Assembly (NCBI RefSeq): GCF_014649735.1
Contig: NZ_BMTP01000001.1
Coordinates: forward strand, 248,001 to 312,000
DNA from: Streptomyces lavendofoliae
Lineage (GTDB): Bacteria; Actinomycetota; Actinomycetes; Streptomycetales; Streptomycetaceae
Reading direction: 5' to 3'
DNA length: 64,000 nucleotides
A model generated the notes under the pieces. It was not told the DNA's origin, made no database searches, and was given only the letters and a program-made list of their open reading frames with translations. Both the position numbers and the translations under genes were made by a program. How positions within the stretch are numbered: position 1 is the stretch's first letter; every line of letters starts with the position of its first letter. This document shows positions 25,325 through 34,570 of the stretch, piece after piece.

Positions 25325-26179
25325 TCAGCCGTCCCGGAGCTTCTTGAGCCGCTCGATGTCGGCCGCGTGCCCCTCCTTGCCGCCGGGTGTCTCGATCACC
25401 AGGGGGACGCCGTCCGCCGCCGGGTGGCGCATCAGCTCGCGGAACGGGTCCTCGCCGATGTGGCCCGCGCCGATGTTGGCGTGCCGGTCCTTGTGGGCGC
25501 CCACGACGTCCTGGGAGTCGTTGGCGTGGATGAGCTTCAGCCTGCCCTCGCCGACGGTGTCGACGAGCAGGTCCAGGGTCTGCCGCACACCGTGCTCGCC
25601 GGTCAGATCGTGCCCGGCCGCGAAGATGTGGCACGTGTCGAGGCAGACGCCCAGCTTGGGGTGGGCGTCCAGGGCCTCGAAGTACGGCCCGAAGTCCCAG
25701 GTGCGGGAGCAGAGCGAGGACCCCTGCCCGGCCGTCGACTCCAGCAGCAGGAACGGGTCGTCGTCGTGGTCGAGCTCGTCCAGCAGCGGCAGCATGTGCG
25801 CCCGCACCTGGGCGAGGGCCTCCTGCCGGGGTCGGCCGCCGGTCGCCGAACCGGTGTGCACCACCACGCCCAGCGCGCCGATGTCCCGGGCGCGGCGCAG
25901 CGAGTGGCGCAGGGACGTCACGGAGGACTCGACGGTCGCCGCCGTGTGGGAGCCGAAGTTGATCAGGTAGGGGGCGTGCACGTACGCGGGTATGCCCTCG
26001 ACGGCGCACTCCTCGCGGAACAGCTCGTCCTGGGCCGGGTTGCCGGCCGGCGTGGCCCAGCCGCGCGGATTGGCGACGAAGACCTGGACGGCTTCGGCGC
26101 CGACCTCGCGGGCGTAGGTGAGGCCGGTCTTGGCGAGGCCGCCGGCCACGGGGACATGGCCGCCGACTGCGTTGCTCAT
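25325..26179 (-). CDS. nfo: Deoxyribonuclease IV (AP endonuclease, Nfo type)
   Basis: A 284-aa AP endonuclease-2 family TIM barrel for abasic-site repair. It starts GGHVPVAGGLAKTGLTYAREVGAEAVQVFVANPRGW, and the Zn ligands fall in YVHAPYLIN, VVHTGSA, LLLESTAGQG, VCLDTCHIFAAGHD, LIHANDSQD, GDKDRHANIG-like HKDRHANIGAGHIG and VIETPGG. Compared with E. coli Nfo, spacing is normal. It starts 7 bp after the PASTA kinase stop, so the two are almost certainly co-transcribed on the minus strand. Confidence 0.95.
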   Translation of the reverse strand: MSNAVGGHVPVAGGLAKTGLTYAREVGAEAVQVFVANPRGWATPAGNPAQDELFREECAVEGIPAYVHAPYLINFGSHTAATVESSVTSLRHSLRRARDIGALGVVVHTGSATGGRPRQEALAQVRAHMLPLLDELDHDDDPFLLLESTAGQGSSLCSRTWDFGPYFEALDAHPKLGVCLDTCHIFAAGHDLTGEHGVRQTLDLLVDTVGEGRLKLIHANDSQDVVGAHKDRHANIGAGHIGEDPFRELMRHPAADGVPLVIETPGGKEGHAADIERLKKLRDG

Positions 26180-26186
26180 GTGCTGC

Positions 26187-28217
26187 TCAGAGTCCCTTGG
26201 TCTTGATGGTGATGGTGCTGCCCTCCGGCGCCCGGTCCCCGCCGCCGACGGACTGGCTCTCCACGGTGTCGCCGAGGAAGGGGAAGTTCTTCTCCACCTT
26301 CACCTCGAACCCGGCGCCCTCCAGCTCCTTCGTGGCGTCGTCGACGTTCTTGCCGGTGGCGTCGGGGACGCCCACCAGGCGGGGGCCCTTGGAGACGGTG
26401 AGGGTGACCGTGTCGCCCTCGGCGGCCCGGGCGCTCCCGGCCGGGGACTGGGCCGCCACGCTGCCCGCCTCCCGCGCGGAGTGCACCCGCTCGGCGGCGA
26501 CCTTCACGGTGAGCCCGGCCTCCTCCAGCGTACGGGTCGCGTCCCCGACGGTGTCGCCGGTGACGTCGGGCACGTCGACGGGGGCGCCCTTGCTGACGAC
26601 GAGGGCGACCGCGGAGTCCGGCTTGCGCCCGGTGCCCGCCTTGGGATCGGTGCTGATCACCGTGCCCTTCTCGAACTCCTGGCTGAACGCCTTGGTGACC
26701 TTGCCCGGGGCGAGTCCGGCCTTGTCGAGCTCGCCCCTGGCCTCGTCGAGGGGCAGGCCCTTGAGGTTCGGGACCTTCACGGTCTCGGGGCCCCGGGAGA
26801 TGGTGAGCGTCACCGAGCCGTTGCCGCGGATGCGCTCCCCGGGAGCGGGGTCGGCGGCCATCACGGTGCCGCGCCTGAAGGCGGTGCTGTAGTCCCGCTC
26901 GACGCCCTCGACCTCCAGTCCGGCGTCGGCGAGCCGCTTCTCCGCCTCCGCCTGGGTCCGGCCGAGCACGGTGGGGACGCGGGTGAACTGCCCCGAGTTG
27001 ATGTACCAGACGCCCGCGCCGACGCCCAGCACCAGCAGGACGGCGACGACGGCGGCGACCGTGCCGCGGCGGGCGTTGCCGAGGTTGCCGAGGGGGAGGC
27101 GGGCCGGACGAGCGGCCACCGGGGCCGGTCCCGGGCCGGGCGGCGGGGGCATCGTCAGACGGCTGGTGCGCTGGACGCCGTCGCGGCCCGTGCGGATGTC
27201 TCCGTCGCCGTCGTGAAGATCGCCGCTGAGGGCATCGCCGCCCCGGGCGTCGCCGCCGGCCCCCGCGCCGGGCAGCGGGCGCGCGATCACCCTGGTGGGG
27301 CTCTCCGGGCCAGTGCCGCCCGCGCCCTCGGGCTCCGCCCGCACCTGCGGCGGGACCAGGTCGAGCTGCTCGTCGCCGAGCGCCGCGCGGGCCTCGCGCG
27401 TCTGGGCGAGGAGCGCCACCGCGTCGTGCGGGCGCACCTCCGGATTGCGGGCGGTGGCGCTCGCCACCAGCTCGTCCAGCTCGACCGCCAACCCGGGGGC
27501 GAGGGCGGAGGGAGCGGGGACGTCGGCGTTCAGGTGCTGGTAGAGAACCTGCGCGGGGGTGTCGCCCACGTGCGGCTTGGCGCCGGTCAGCATCTCGTAC
27601 AGGACCACGCCGCACGCGTACACGTCCGCGCGGGTGTCGGCCGTGCCGTGCTCGATCTGCTCGGGAGCCAGGTAGGACACGGTGCCGAGGACGGACCCGG
27701 TGGTGTTGGTGGCCGCGCCGACCGCCCGGACGAGGCCGAAGTCGGCGACCTTCACCCGGCCGTCGTCACCTATCAGGACGTTCTCGGGCTTCATGTCCCG
27801 GTGGACGAACCCGGCCAGGTGCGCGGCTCCCAGCGCGGCGAGCACCGGCTCCAGGATGTCGAGCGCCGCCCGGGGCCGGAGGGCGCCGCGCTCGCGCAGC
27901 ACGTCGCGGAGGGTGCACCCGGCGACGTACTCCATCGCCAGGTAGACGTACGCCCCCTCGGCGCCCTGGTCGAACACGCCCACCACGTTGGGGTGCGACA
28001 GCCGGGCCACGGACTTGGCCTCGCGGATGAAGCGCTCCACGAAGGTCGCGTCGGTGGCCAGGGCGGGGTGCATCACCTTCAGGGCGAGCTCCCGGTCGAG
28101 CCGGGTGTCGAGGGCCCGGTAGACCGTGGCCATGCCACCGACGGCGATGCGCGTGTCGACCCGGTAGCGGCCGTCGAGCAGCTGGCCGACGAGGGGGTCG
28201 TGCAGGGTCGTATCCAC
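26187..28217 (-). CDS. PASTA-domain Ser/Thr protein kinase (PknB-like)
   Basis: A 676-aa membrane kinase that senses cell-wall fragments. The kinase domain (about 15-280) has GGMATVY, Lys47, HRDMKPEN with Asp141, DFG 159-161 and APE in the activation segment. A proline- and glycine-rich juxtamembrane linker follows, then one transmembrane helix at 386-406 and four extracellular PASTA repeats to the C-terminus. GTG 28217 gives VDTTLHDPLVGQLLDGRY; upstream in-frame codons to 28298 are basic and unlikely. It sits between thiG and nfo, not in the dcw cluster. Confidence 0.92.
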   Translation of the reverse strand: MDTTLHDPLVGQLLDGRYRVDTRIAVGGMATVYRALDTRLDRELALKVMHPALATDATFVERFIREAKSVARLSHPNVVGVFDQGAEGAYVYLAMEYVAGCTLRDVLRERGALRPRAALDILEPVLAALGAAHLAGFVHRDMKPENVLIGDDGRVKVADFGLVRAVGAATNTTGSVLGTVSYLAPEQIEHGTADTRADVYACGVVLYEMLTGAKPHVGDTPAQVLYQHLNADVPAPSALAPGLAVELDELVASATARNPEVRPHDAVALLAQTREARAALGDEQLDLVPPQVRAEPEGAGGTGPESPTRVIARPLPGAGAGGDARGGDALSGDLHDGDGDIRTGRDGVQRTSRLTMPPPPGPGPAPVAARPARLPLGNLGNARRGTVAAVVAVLLVLGVGAGVWYINSGQFTRVPTVLGRTQAEAEKRLADAGLEVEGVERDYSTAFRRGTVMAADPAPGERIRGNGSVTLTISRGPETVKVPNLKGLPLDEARGELDKAGLAPGKVTKAFSQEFEKGTVISTDPKAGTGRKPDSAVALVVSKGAPVDVPDVTGDTVGDATRTLEEAGLTVKVAAERVHSAREAGSVAAQSPAGSARAAEGDTVTLTVSKGPRLVGVPDATGKNVDDATKELEGAGFEVKVEKNFPFLGDTVESQSVGGGDRAPEGSTITIKTKGL

Positions 28218-28297
28218 CCGCCCGAGTCTACGAGCCCGCACCGACACCCCCGCCGCCCCGTCCCCGCCCCGGCCTGGACTGCGACGGACCTGTGACA

Positions 28298-28341
28298 CCG
28301 GCGCGGCGGCGCCCGGTCCCGGTACGCGGGCGCCGCGCCGG
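28298..28341 (-). terminator. Hairpin after the thiOSG operon
   Basis: CCGGCGCGGCG and GGGCGCCGCGCCGG form a bulged stem within 3 bp of the thiG stop. It separates thiG from the kinase gene. Confidence 0.55.
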
Positions 28342-28343
28342 CG

Positions 28344-29141
<798 letters not shown>

Positions 29142-29342
29142 TCAGCCCCCCTGGACCGCGGTGAGGACCTCGACCCGGTCGCCCTCGCCGAGGACGGTCG
29201 CCGGCCACTGGCCGCGCGGGACGACGGTCTCGTTGACGGCGGCGGCGACCCCGGAGGGCGCCGTCGTGAGCGTGGAGACCAGGGCGTCGAGGGTGGTCGG
29301 GCCGGCGAGCCGTCGGGCCTCGCCGTTGACGGAGACGTTCAT
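29142..29342 (-). CDS. thiS: Sulfur-carrier protein ThiS
   Basis: A 66-aa ubiquitin-fold sulfur carrier. It ends in the required C-terminal Gly-Gly (VLTAVQGG), which is adenylated and thiocarboxylated. The sequence starts MNVSVNGEARRLAGPTTLDAL. It overlaps thiO by 4 bp (ATGA) and abuts thiG. Confidence 0.95.
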   Translation of the reverse strand: MNVSVNGEARRLAGPTTLDALVSTLTTAPSGVAAAVNETVVPRGQWPATVLGEGDRVEVLTAVQGG

Positions 29343-30550
29343 GACACTCCTGCCGGAGAGAGGGACGGGGAGGTGGGCGGGGAGGCGGCCGGCGGCGCGA
29401 AGCGGCCGGGGGCGAAGGCGCGCGCCTGCTCCGGGAGCTCCCCGGTGGTCAGCACGGTGGCCATCACGTCCCCGGTGACGGGGGTCAGCAGCACCCCGTT
29501 GCGGTAGTGCCCCGTCGCCAGGTGCAGGCCGGGCAGCGCCGTCGGGCCGAGCAGCGGAGCGTTGTCGGGGGAGCCCGGCCGCAGCCCCGCGCGGGTCTCG
29601 GTCAGCGGCAGCTCGGTGATGCCGGGCACCAGCTCGTGCGCGTCGCGCAGCAGCTCGTACACCCCGCCGGCGGTGACCGTGGTGTCCCAGCCGAGCTCCT
29701 CGCTCGTCGCCCCGACCACCAGCTCGCCGTTCTCGCGGGGCACCAGGTACACCTGGCTGCCGCGCACGACCGCCCGGACCGTACGGCTGAGGAAGGGCGC
29801 GTACGCGCGGGGCACCGACAGCCGCAGCACCTGCCCCTTGACCGGCCGTACCGGCGGCAGCACCTCCCGCGGTACACCGCCCAGCCGGCCGCTCAGGCTG
29901 CCGGCGGCCAGCACCACCTGGCCGGCGGCCGGTTCCGCGCCGTCGTCCAGCACCGCCCCAGCGGCCCGCCCCCCGGCCACGACCAGCCGCTCCGCCCGGG
30001 CGCGGTGGAACACCACTCCGGCCCGCTCGCACGCGGCCACCAGGGCGGCCGCCAGCCGGCGCGGATCGACCTGGTGGTCACCGTCCACCCGGAGACCGCC
30101 GCGCACCCCGGGCGCCAGCATGGGCTCCAGCCGGCGGCACTCGCGGCCGGTCAGCCACTCCGACCGCAGGCCCGAGCGCTGCTGGAGCGCGTGCAGCTCC
30201 CGCAGGTGGGCGCGGTCGTCGGCGTCCAGGGCGACGGCGAGGGTGCCGCACGCGCGGTAGCCGACGTCCATGCCGCCGGACGCCTCCCGGAGTTCGGCGA
30301 CGAAGTCCGGGTAACGGCGCGCCGACTCCAGGTTCAGTCCGAGGAGCGTCTCCTCGCCGTAGTGCAGTTCGGTGACCGCGGCGAGCATGCCCGCCGCCAC
30401 GCGCGCGGCCCCGCCGCCCGGCTCGGGGTCGGCGACGGCGACCCGCAGACCGTGCCGCGAGGCCCGCCAGGCCGTCACCAGGCCGATGATCCCGCCCCCG
30501 ACGACGAGGACGTCCGAGGTCGTGTGCGCACCTGTCGTACGTGGATGCAT
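29339..30550 (-). CDS. thiO: Glycine oxidase
   Basis: A 403-aa DAO-family flavoenzyme that oxidises glycine to dehydroglycine for thiazole synthesis in aerobes. The Rossmann motif VLVVGGGIIGLVTAWRASRHG binds FAD; the C-terminal GLRPGSPDNAPLLGP and LATGHYRNGVLLTPVTG are typical of ThiO. ATG 30550 is preceded by GGGAGGGGC, which is part of the 3' end of the TPP riboswitch. The stop overlaps thiS. It is the first gene of thiO-thiS-thiG. Confidence 0.95.
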   Translation of the reverse strand: MHPRTTGAHTTSDVLVVGGGIIGLVTAWRASRHGLRVAVADPEPGGGAARVAAGMLAAVTELHYGEETLLGLNLESARRYPDFVAELREASGGMDVGYRACGTLAVALDADDRAHLRELHALQQRSGLRSEWLTGRECRRLEPMLAPGVRGGLRVDGDHQVDPRRLAAALVAACERAGVVFHRARAERLVVAGGRAAGAVLDDGAEPAAGQVVLAAGSLSGRLGGVPREVLPPVRPVKGQVLRLSVPRAYAPFLSRTVRAVVRGSQVYLVPRENGELVVGATSEELGWDTTVTAGGVYELLRDAHELVPGITELPLTETRAGLRPGSPDNAPLLGPTALPGLHLATGHYRNGVLLTPVTGDVMATVLTTGELPEQARAFAPGRFAPPAASPPTSPSLSPAGVS

Positions 30551-30561
30551 GGGCGTCCAGC

Positions 30562-30660
30562 CCCTCCCTTCGCCGGCATGACCCGGATCAGGTTCGTACG
30601 GTCGGAGGCCGTCCCAGCCTCCCTCTCAGCCCGGTGCGTCCGGGCTCCCGCGAGTGCTCT
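30562..30660 (-). ncRNA. TPP riboswitch
   Basis: On the minus strand the THI element contains GGGCTGAGAGGGAGG, then the GAACCTGATCCGGGTCATGCC block and GCGAAGGGAGG, the two conserved TPP-binding segments in the right order. The 3' strand GGGAGGGG is also the Shine-Dalgarno for thiO 12-20 nt downstream. TPP binding should therefore block translation initiation. Confidence 0.95.
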
Positions 30661-30670
30661 GCGGTGGCCA

Positions 30671-31020
30671 GACTAACCCCACCCGGCGACCGGCGGTAAG
30701 GGAGCTTCACCGTGGCGCGGCCGCCGGCGGACCGTCCTCCCGCCGGTGGCGGACCGCGCCCCCGCTCCGGCGGCGCCGGCCGTGACGCGGTGGGCGCGCG
30801 GCCGGCCCGCCGGGACGCGGGCGGAAGATCGGTACGACTTTCGGTACGTCGGGCGCGGCGGGACGGCCGCACCGCGCGGGGCCCGGGACCGGCGCGCGCC
30901 CCCGCGCCGGGCCCCGCGTCTCCGGGGCACGGGAACGGCCACGGGCGCGTTGCGCGCGGGAGACCCGGGAAGGGGAGTCCCGGGAGGGCGGCGCCACCCC
31001 TGGGGTGCGGGGGCACCCTC
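30671..31020. other. Gap between TPP riboswitch and flavoprotein gene
   Basis: About 350 bp of extremely GC-rich sequence. I see no ORF with good codon use and only short repeats (TCGGTACG twice near 30830-30860). Its 3' end meets the palindrome and -10 at 31023-31047. Confidence 0.5.
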
Positions 31021-31022
31021 CC

Positions 31023-31047
31023 TGACAACGTGTCAGCTGCGTAAGGT
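31023..31047 (+). promoter_or_regulatory. Palindrome and -10 hexamer before the flavoprotein gene
   Basis: TGACA-ACG-TGTCA (31023-31035) is a perfect 5-bp inverted repeat, followed by TAAGGT (31042-31047), 6 nt before the GTG at 31054. A leaderless transcript and an overlapping operator are plausible. Confidence 0.45.
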
Positions 31048-31053
31048 GGGCGG

Positions 31054-32271
31054 GTGAGCGAGCGGATGGAAGCAGAGCGGCGCGTCGTCGTCGTCGGTGC
31101 GGGGATGGCGGGTGTGCAGACGGCCGTGGCGCTGCGCGAACAGGGCTTCACCGGCCCCGTGCGGCTGATCGGAGCCGAGCCCCACCAGCCCTACGACCGG
31201 CCCCCCTTGTCCAAGGCGGTGCTCCTGGGCACTGCCGAGGGATCGGCCTTCGACGTGGACTTCGAGGCGCTCGGCATCGAGCTGCGCCTGGGCGTCGAGG
31301 TCACCGCCCTGCGCCCCGACGCGCACGAGGTGGACACCGAGGCCGGCCCGGTCCCGTACGACGTCCTGGTCGTGGCCACCGGAGCCCGCCCGGTCCCGCT
31401 GCCCGGCTCCGAGGGCGTGCCCGGCGTCCACCTGCTGCGCACCCTCGACGACGCCGAGCGGCTGCGCCCCGTCCTGGCGGACAAGCACGACGTGGTGGTC
31501 GTCGGCGCCGGGTGGATCGGCGCCGAGTTCACGACGGCCGCCCGCGAGGCCGGCTGCGCGGTCACCGTCGTCGAGGCCGCCGGCCGGCCGCTCGCCGGCG
31601 CGCTGCCCGCCGAGGTCGCCGCCCCGATGGCCGAGTGGTACGAGGAGAGCGGCGCCACGCTCCTCACACACGCGCGCGTGGGCCACCTCGAACCGGGCGA
31701 GGTCGCCCTGGAGGACGGGCGGCTGCTGCCCGCCGAGGCGGTGGTCGTGGGCATCGGCGCCCGGCCGGCCACCGGCTGGCTGGCCGGGTCGGGCATCGCG
31801 CTCGGGCCGGAGGGCGCGATCGTCGCCGACGAGCACCTGCGCACCTCCCTGCCCGACGTGTACGCCGTGGGCGACTGCGCGTCGTTCCCGTCGGCGCGCT
31901 ACGGCGAGCGGCTGCTGGTGCACCACTGGGACAACGCCCTCCAGGGACCCCGCGCGGTGGCCGCCGCCGTGGTCGGCGAGGTCCCGCGGCCGTACGACCC
32001 GGTGCCGTACTTCTGGTCCGAGCAGTTCGGGCGGTTCGTGCAGTACGCGGGCCACCACGCGGCCGCCGACACCATGGTGTGGCGGGGCGACCCGGCCGGT
32101 GCCGCCTGGTCGGTGGTGTGGCTGCGCGGGGGCGCCCTCGTGGCACTGCTGGCGGTCGGCCGCCCGCGCGACCTGGCGCAGGGGCGCAAGCTCATCGAGG
32201 CGGGCACACCCCTCGACCCGGAACGCGTCGCGGACGCCTCGGTGCCGCTGAAGTCGGCCGCCCGGGGGTAG
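31054..32271 (+). CDS. FAD-dependent ferredoxin reductase-like oxidoreductase
   Basis: A 405-aa two-dinucleotide-fold flavoprotein. FAD-binding VVVVGAGMAGVQTAVALREQG is at the N-terminus, LVVATGARP follows, then the NAD(P)H-binding VVVVGAGWIGAEFTTAAREAG and VYAVGDCASF. The C-terminal reductase domain begins YFWSEQFGRFVQYAG. It resembles ferredoxin/rubredoxin reductases of oxygenase systems, but no ferredoxin or P450 gene is adjacent. GTG 31054 is likely leaderless; ATG 31066 is possible. Confidence 0.88.
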   Translation: MSERMEAERRVVVVGAGMAGVQTAVALREQGFTGPVRLIGAEPHQPYDRPPLSKAVLLGTAEGSAFDVDFEALGIELRLGVEVTALRPDAHEVDTEAGPVPYDVLVVATGARPVPLPGSEGVPGVHLLRTLDDAERLRPVLADKHDVVVVGAGWIGAEFTTAAREAGCAVTVVEAAGRPLAGALPAEVAAPMAEWYEESGATLLTHARVGHLEPGEVALEDGRLLPAEAVVVGIGARPATGWLAGSGIALGPEGAIVADEHLRTSLPDVYAVGDCASFPSARYGERLLVHHWDNALQGPRAVAAAVVGEVPRPYDPVPYFWSEQFGRFVQYAGHHAAADTMVWRGDPAGAAWSVVWLRGGALVALLAVGRPRDLAQGRKLIEAGTPLDPERVADASVPLKSAARG

Positions 32272-32319
32272 CGGCGGGCAGGTCCGGCGTAGCCCGGGTA
32301 CCGACTGTCGGTGCGGGAT

Positions 32320-32333
32320 GGCACGCTAGTGCC
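32320..32333 (+). promoter_or_regulatory. Palindrome abutting the start of the HTH gene
   Basis: GGCAC-GCTA-GTGCC is a perfect inverted repeat whose last base touches the GTG at 32334. It could be an autoregulatory site or a mRNA hairpin. Confidence 0.4.
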
Positions 32334-32699
32334 GTGACCGAGATTGACGCAAAGATCGATGCTCTCGTCCCCGCCTGGCTTCACCTGCCCGACATCGCGG
32401 AAATGCTCGATGTCGAGGTGACGCGTGTGCGGCAGCTGGTCAAGGAGGGCCAGCTGATCGCCGTGCGCCGCGGCGAGAACAGGACGCTCCAGGTGCCGGC
32501 CGCCTTCATCAAGGACGGCAAGGTGGTGAAGGGCCTCTCCGGGACCCTGACGCTCCTGAAGGACGACGGCTTCACCGACGAAGAGATGCTCGAGTGGCTC
32601 TTCACCCCCGACCCGACCCTGCCGGGCACGCCCGTGCAGGCGCTCAGCGAGAATCGCGGCACGGAGGTGAAGCGCCGCGCCCAGGCGCTCGCCGTCTGA
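32334..32699 (+). CDS. Rv2175c-like HTH DNA-binding protein
   Basis: A 121-aa protein of the Rv2175c family. The N-terminal winged-HTH-like part reads [45 protein letters not shown], and a C-terminal Rv2175c_C domain with [26 protein letters not shown] follows. In mycobacteria Rv2175c is phosphorylated by the Ser/Thr kinase PknL, which releases DNA. No pknL homologue is next to it here. GTG 32334 was chosen because the sequence begins VTEIDAKID and no SD is visible. Confidence 0.85.
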   Translation: MTEIDAKIDALVPAWLHLPDIAEMLDVEVTRVRQLVKEGQLIAVRRGENRTLQVPAAFIKDGKVVKGLSGTLTLLKDDGFTDEEMLEWLFTPDPTLPGTPVQALSENRGTEVKRRAQALAV

Positions 32700-32710
32700 C
32701 GTCCTGGTGG

Positions 32711-32730
32711 GCCCGGCGGGCACGCCGGGC
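32711..32730 (+). terminator. Short hairpin after the Rv2175c-like gene
   Basis: GCCCGGC pairs with GCCGGGC across a 6-nt loop, 12 bp after the stop codon. Confidence 0.45.
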
Positions 32731-32745
32731 GGAACACCGACATCA

Positions 32746-32786
32746 GGTGGTGTCCGGGCCGGGGTCCGCCCGGTCCGGACACCACC
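32746..32786 (+). terminator. Second hairpin between the HTH gene and thiE
   Basis: GGTGGTGTCCGG (32746-32757) pairs with CCGGACACCACC (32775-32786), a 12-bp stem. It may end the upstream transcript, or be a leader structure of thiE, which starts 22 bp later. Confidence 0.5.
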
Positions 32787-32808
32787 GCACCAACGGGGGG
32801 AACACCTC

Positions 32809-33459
32809 ATGTCCAGCGCACGCGGCCGGCTGGCCGACGCCCGGCTCTACCTCTGCACGGACGCCCGCAAGCGGCAGGGCGACCTGCCGGAGTTCCTCGA
32901 CGCGGTGCTCGCCTCCGGCGTCGACGTCGTCCAGCTGCGGGACAAGGGCATGGAGGCCGGCGAGGAGCTGGAGCATTTGGCGGTGTTCGCCGACGCCTGC
33001 CGGCGGCACGGCACGCTGCTGGCCGTGAACGACCGGGCCGACGTGGCGCACGCCATCGGTTCCGACGTGCTGCACCTCGGCCAGGGCGACCTGCCCGTCC
33101 CGGCCGCCCGCGCCCTCCTGGGCGACGAGGTGCTGATCGGCCGCTCCACGCACGCGGAGGCGGAGGTGGACGCGGCGGTCGCCGAGCCGGGCGTGGACTA
33201 CTTCTGCACGGGCCCGTGCTGGCCGACACCCACCAAGCCGGGGCGGTACGCCCCCGGCCTCGGCCTCGTGCGGTACGCGGCGTCGCTGGAGCAGCGGCGG
33301 CCGTGGTTCGCGATCGGCGGCATCGACGCGGGCAACCTGGACGAGGTGCTGGACGCCGGCGCCCGCCGGATCGTCGTCGTCCGGGCGATCACCGAGGCGG
33401 ACGACCCGGCGGAGGCGGCGGCCACGCTGGCCAAGCGGGTCCGCGAGCGTTCCGCCTAG
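32809..33459 (+). CDS. thiE: Thiamine-phosphate synthase
   Basis: A 216-aa TIM barrel that joins HMP-PP and thiazole phosphate to give thiamine phosphate. [42 protein letters not shown] and [30 protein letters not shown] are the substrate-binding segments, and [28 protein letters not shown] the C-terminal phosphate site. It is separated from thiOSG by 2.3 kb and lies on the other strand. I see no TPP riboswitch motif upstream. ATG 32809 follows GGGGGGAACACC. Confidence 0.94.
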   Translation: MSSARGRLADARLYLCTDARKRQGDLPEFLDAVLASGVDVVQLRDKGMEAGEELEHLAVFADACRRHGTLLAVNDRADVAHAIGSDVLHLGQGDLPVPAARALLGDEVLIGRSTHAEAEVDAAVAEPGVDYFCTGPCWPTPTKPGRYAPGLGLVRYAASLEQRRPWFAIGGIDAGNLDEVLDAGARRIVVVRAITEADDPAEAAATLAKRVRERSA

Positions 33460-33503
33460 TCGTCCGGCGGTGCTCCGCCCCGGGGCTCCCACACCGCTCA
33501 CAC

Positions 33504-33530
33504 TGTCCACGACTGTCCAAGGAGTGGACA
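33504..33530 (+). promoter_or_regulatory. TGTCCA half-site cluster upstream of metF
   Basis: TGTCCA occurs at 33504-33509 and 33514-33519, and its complement TGGACA at 33525-33530. The last two form TGTCCA-AGGAG-TGGACA. It sits about 35 bp upstream of the -35 and looks like a binding site for an unknown regulator. Confidence 0.5.
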
Positions 33531-33566
33531 ACAACCCGGCAAAAGCGACAAATCACCCCGCTCCGG

Positions 33567-33595
33567 TTGGGTGACGACCGGCCCGTGGCTAACCT
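33567..33595 (+). promoter_or_regulatory. metF promoter
   Basis: TTGGGT (33567-33572), a 17-bp spacer and TAACCT (33590-33595) end 6 nt before the ATG, predicting a leaderless mRNA. Confidence 0.6.
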
Positions 33596-33601
33596 GCCCG
33601 T

Positions 33602-34519
33602 ATGGCCCTTGGCACACCTTCCACCAGGACAGATCGCTCACGAACGGTGCGCGATCTGCTCGCGACCGGCAAGACGACGTACTCCTTCGAGTTCTGGGCG
33701 CCCAAAACCGAGAAGGGCGAACGGAACCTCTGGAACGCGCTGCGCCGGGTCGAGGCGGTGGCCCCCAGCTTCGTCTCCGTGACCTACGGGGCGGGCGGGT
33801 CCACGAGGGCCGGGACGGTCAAGGCCACCCAGGAGATCGCGGCCGACACCACGCTCACCCCCGTCGCGCACCTCACGGCCGTCGACCACACCGTCGCCGA
33901 ACTGCGCAACATGATCGGCCAGTACGCCGACGCCGACATCCGCAACATCCTCGCCGTCCGGGGCGACCCGCCCGGCGACCCGATGGGCGAGTGGGTCCCG
34001 CACCCCCAGGGCGTGCGGTACGCCGCCGACCTGGTCCGGCTGATCAAGGAGTCCGGCGACTTCTGCGTCGGCGTCGCCGCCTTCCCCGAGATGCACCCGC
34101 GCTCCGCCGACTGGGACACCGACATACGGCACTTCGTGGACAAGTGCCGGGCGGGCGCGGACTACGCGATCACCCAGATGTTCTTCCTCCCGGAGGACTA
34201 TCTGCGGCTGCGCGACCGGGTCGCCGCCCGTGGCTGCGAGACGCCGATCATCCCGGAGATCATGCCGGTCACCAGCGTCCGGCAGATCGAGCGGTTCGCC
34301 CAGCTCAGCAACGCCCACTTCCCGCCCGAGCTGAAAGAGCGCATCCTCGCCGTCAAGGACGATCCGGCCGCTGTACGCTCCATTGGCATCGAGTACGCGA
34401 CGGAGTTCTGCGCGCGGCTGCTGTCCGAGGGTGTGCCCGGACTGCACTTCATCACGCTGAACAACTCCACCGCGACGCTCGAGATCTACGAGAATCTCGG
34501 ACTGCACGAGCAGTCCTGA
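33602..34519 (+). CDS. metF: 5,10-Methylenetetrahydrofolate reductase
   Basis: A 305-aa FAD-dependent enzyme that makes 5-methyl-THF for methionine synthesis. [18 protein letters not shown] contains the catalytic Glu region; [49 protein letters not shown] and [11 protein letters not shown] are standard MetF segments. Length is normal for bacterial MetF. ATG 33602 lies 6 nt after the -10 box. It is a single gene or leads the tyrosine-rich protein gene 51 bp downstream. Confidence 0.95.
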   Translation: MALGTPSTRTDRSRTVRDLLATGKTTYSFEFWAPKTEKGERNLWNALRRVEAVAPSFVSVTYGAGGSTRAGTVKATQEIAADTTLTPVAHLTAVDHTVAELRNMIGQYADADIRNILAVRGDPPGDPMGEWVPHPQGVRYAADLVRLIKESGDFCVGVAAFPEMHPRSADWDTDIRHFVDKCRAGADYAITQMFFLPEDYLRLRDRVAARGCETPIIPEIMPVTSVRQIERFAQLSNAHFPPELKERILAVKDDPAAVRSIGIEYATEFCARLLSEGVPGLHFITLNNSTATLEIYENLGLHEQS

Positions 34520-34570
34520 CCGGCCGTACCCGCCACGTCCCGGGGCGGGGGCCGTACGAGAGGGGCGGGC

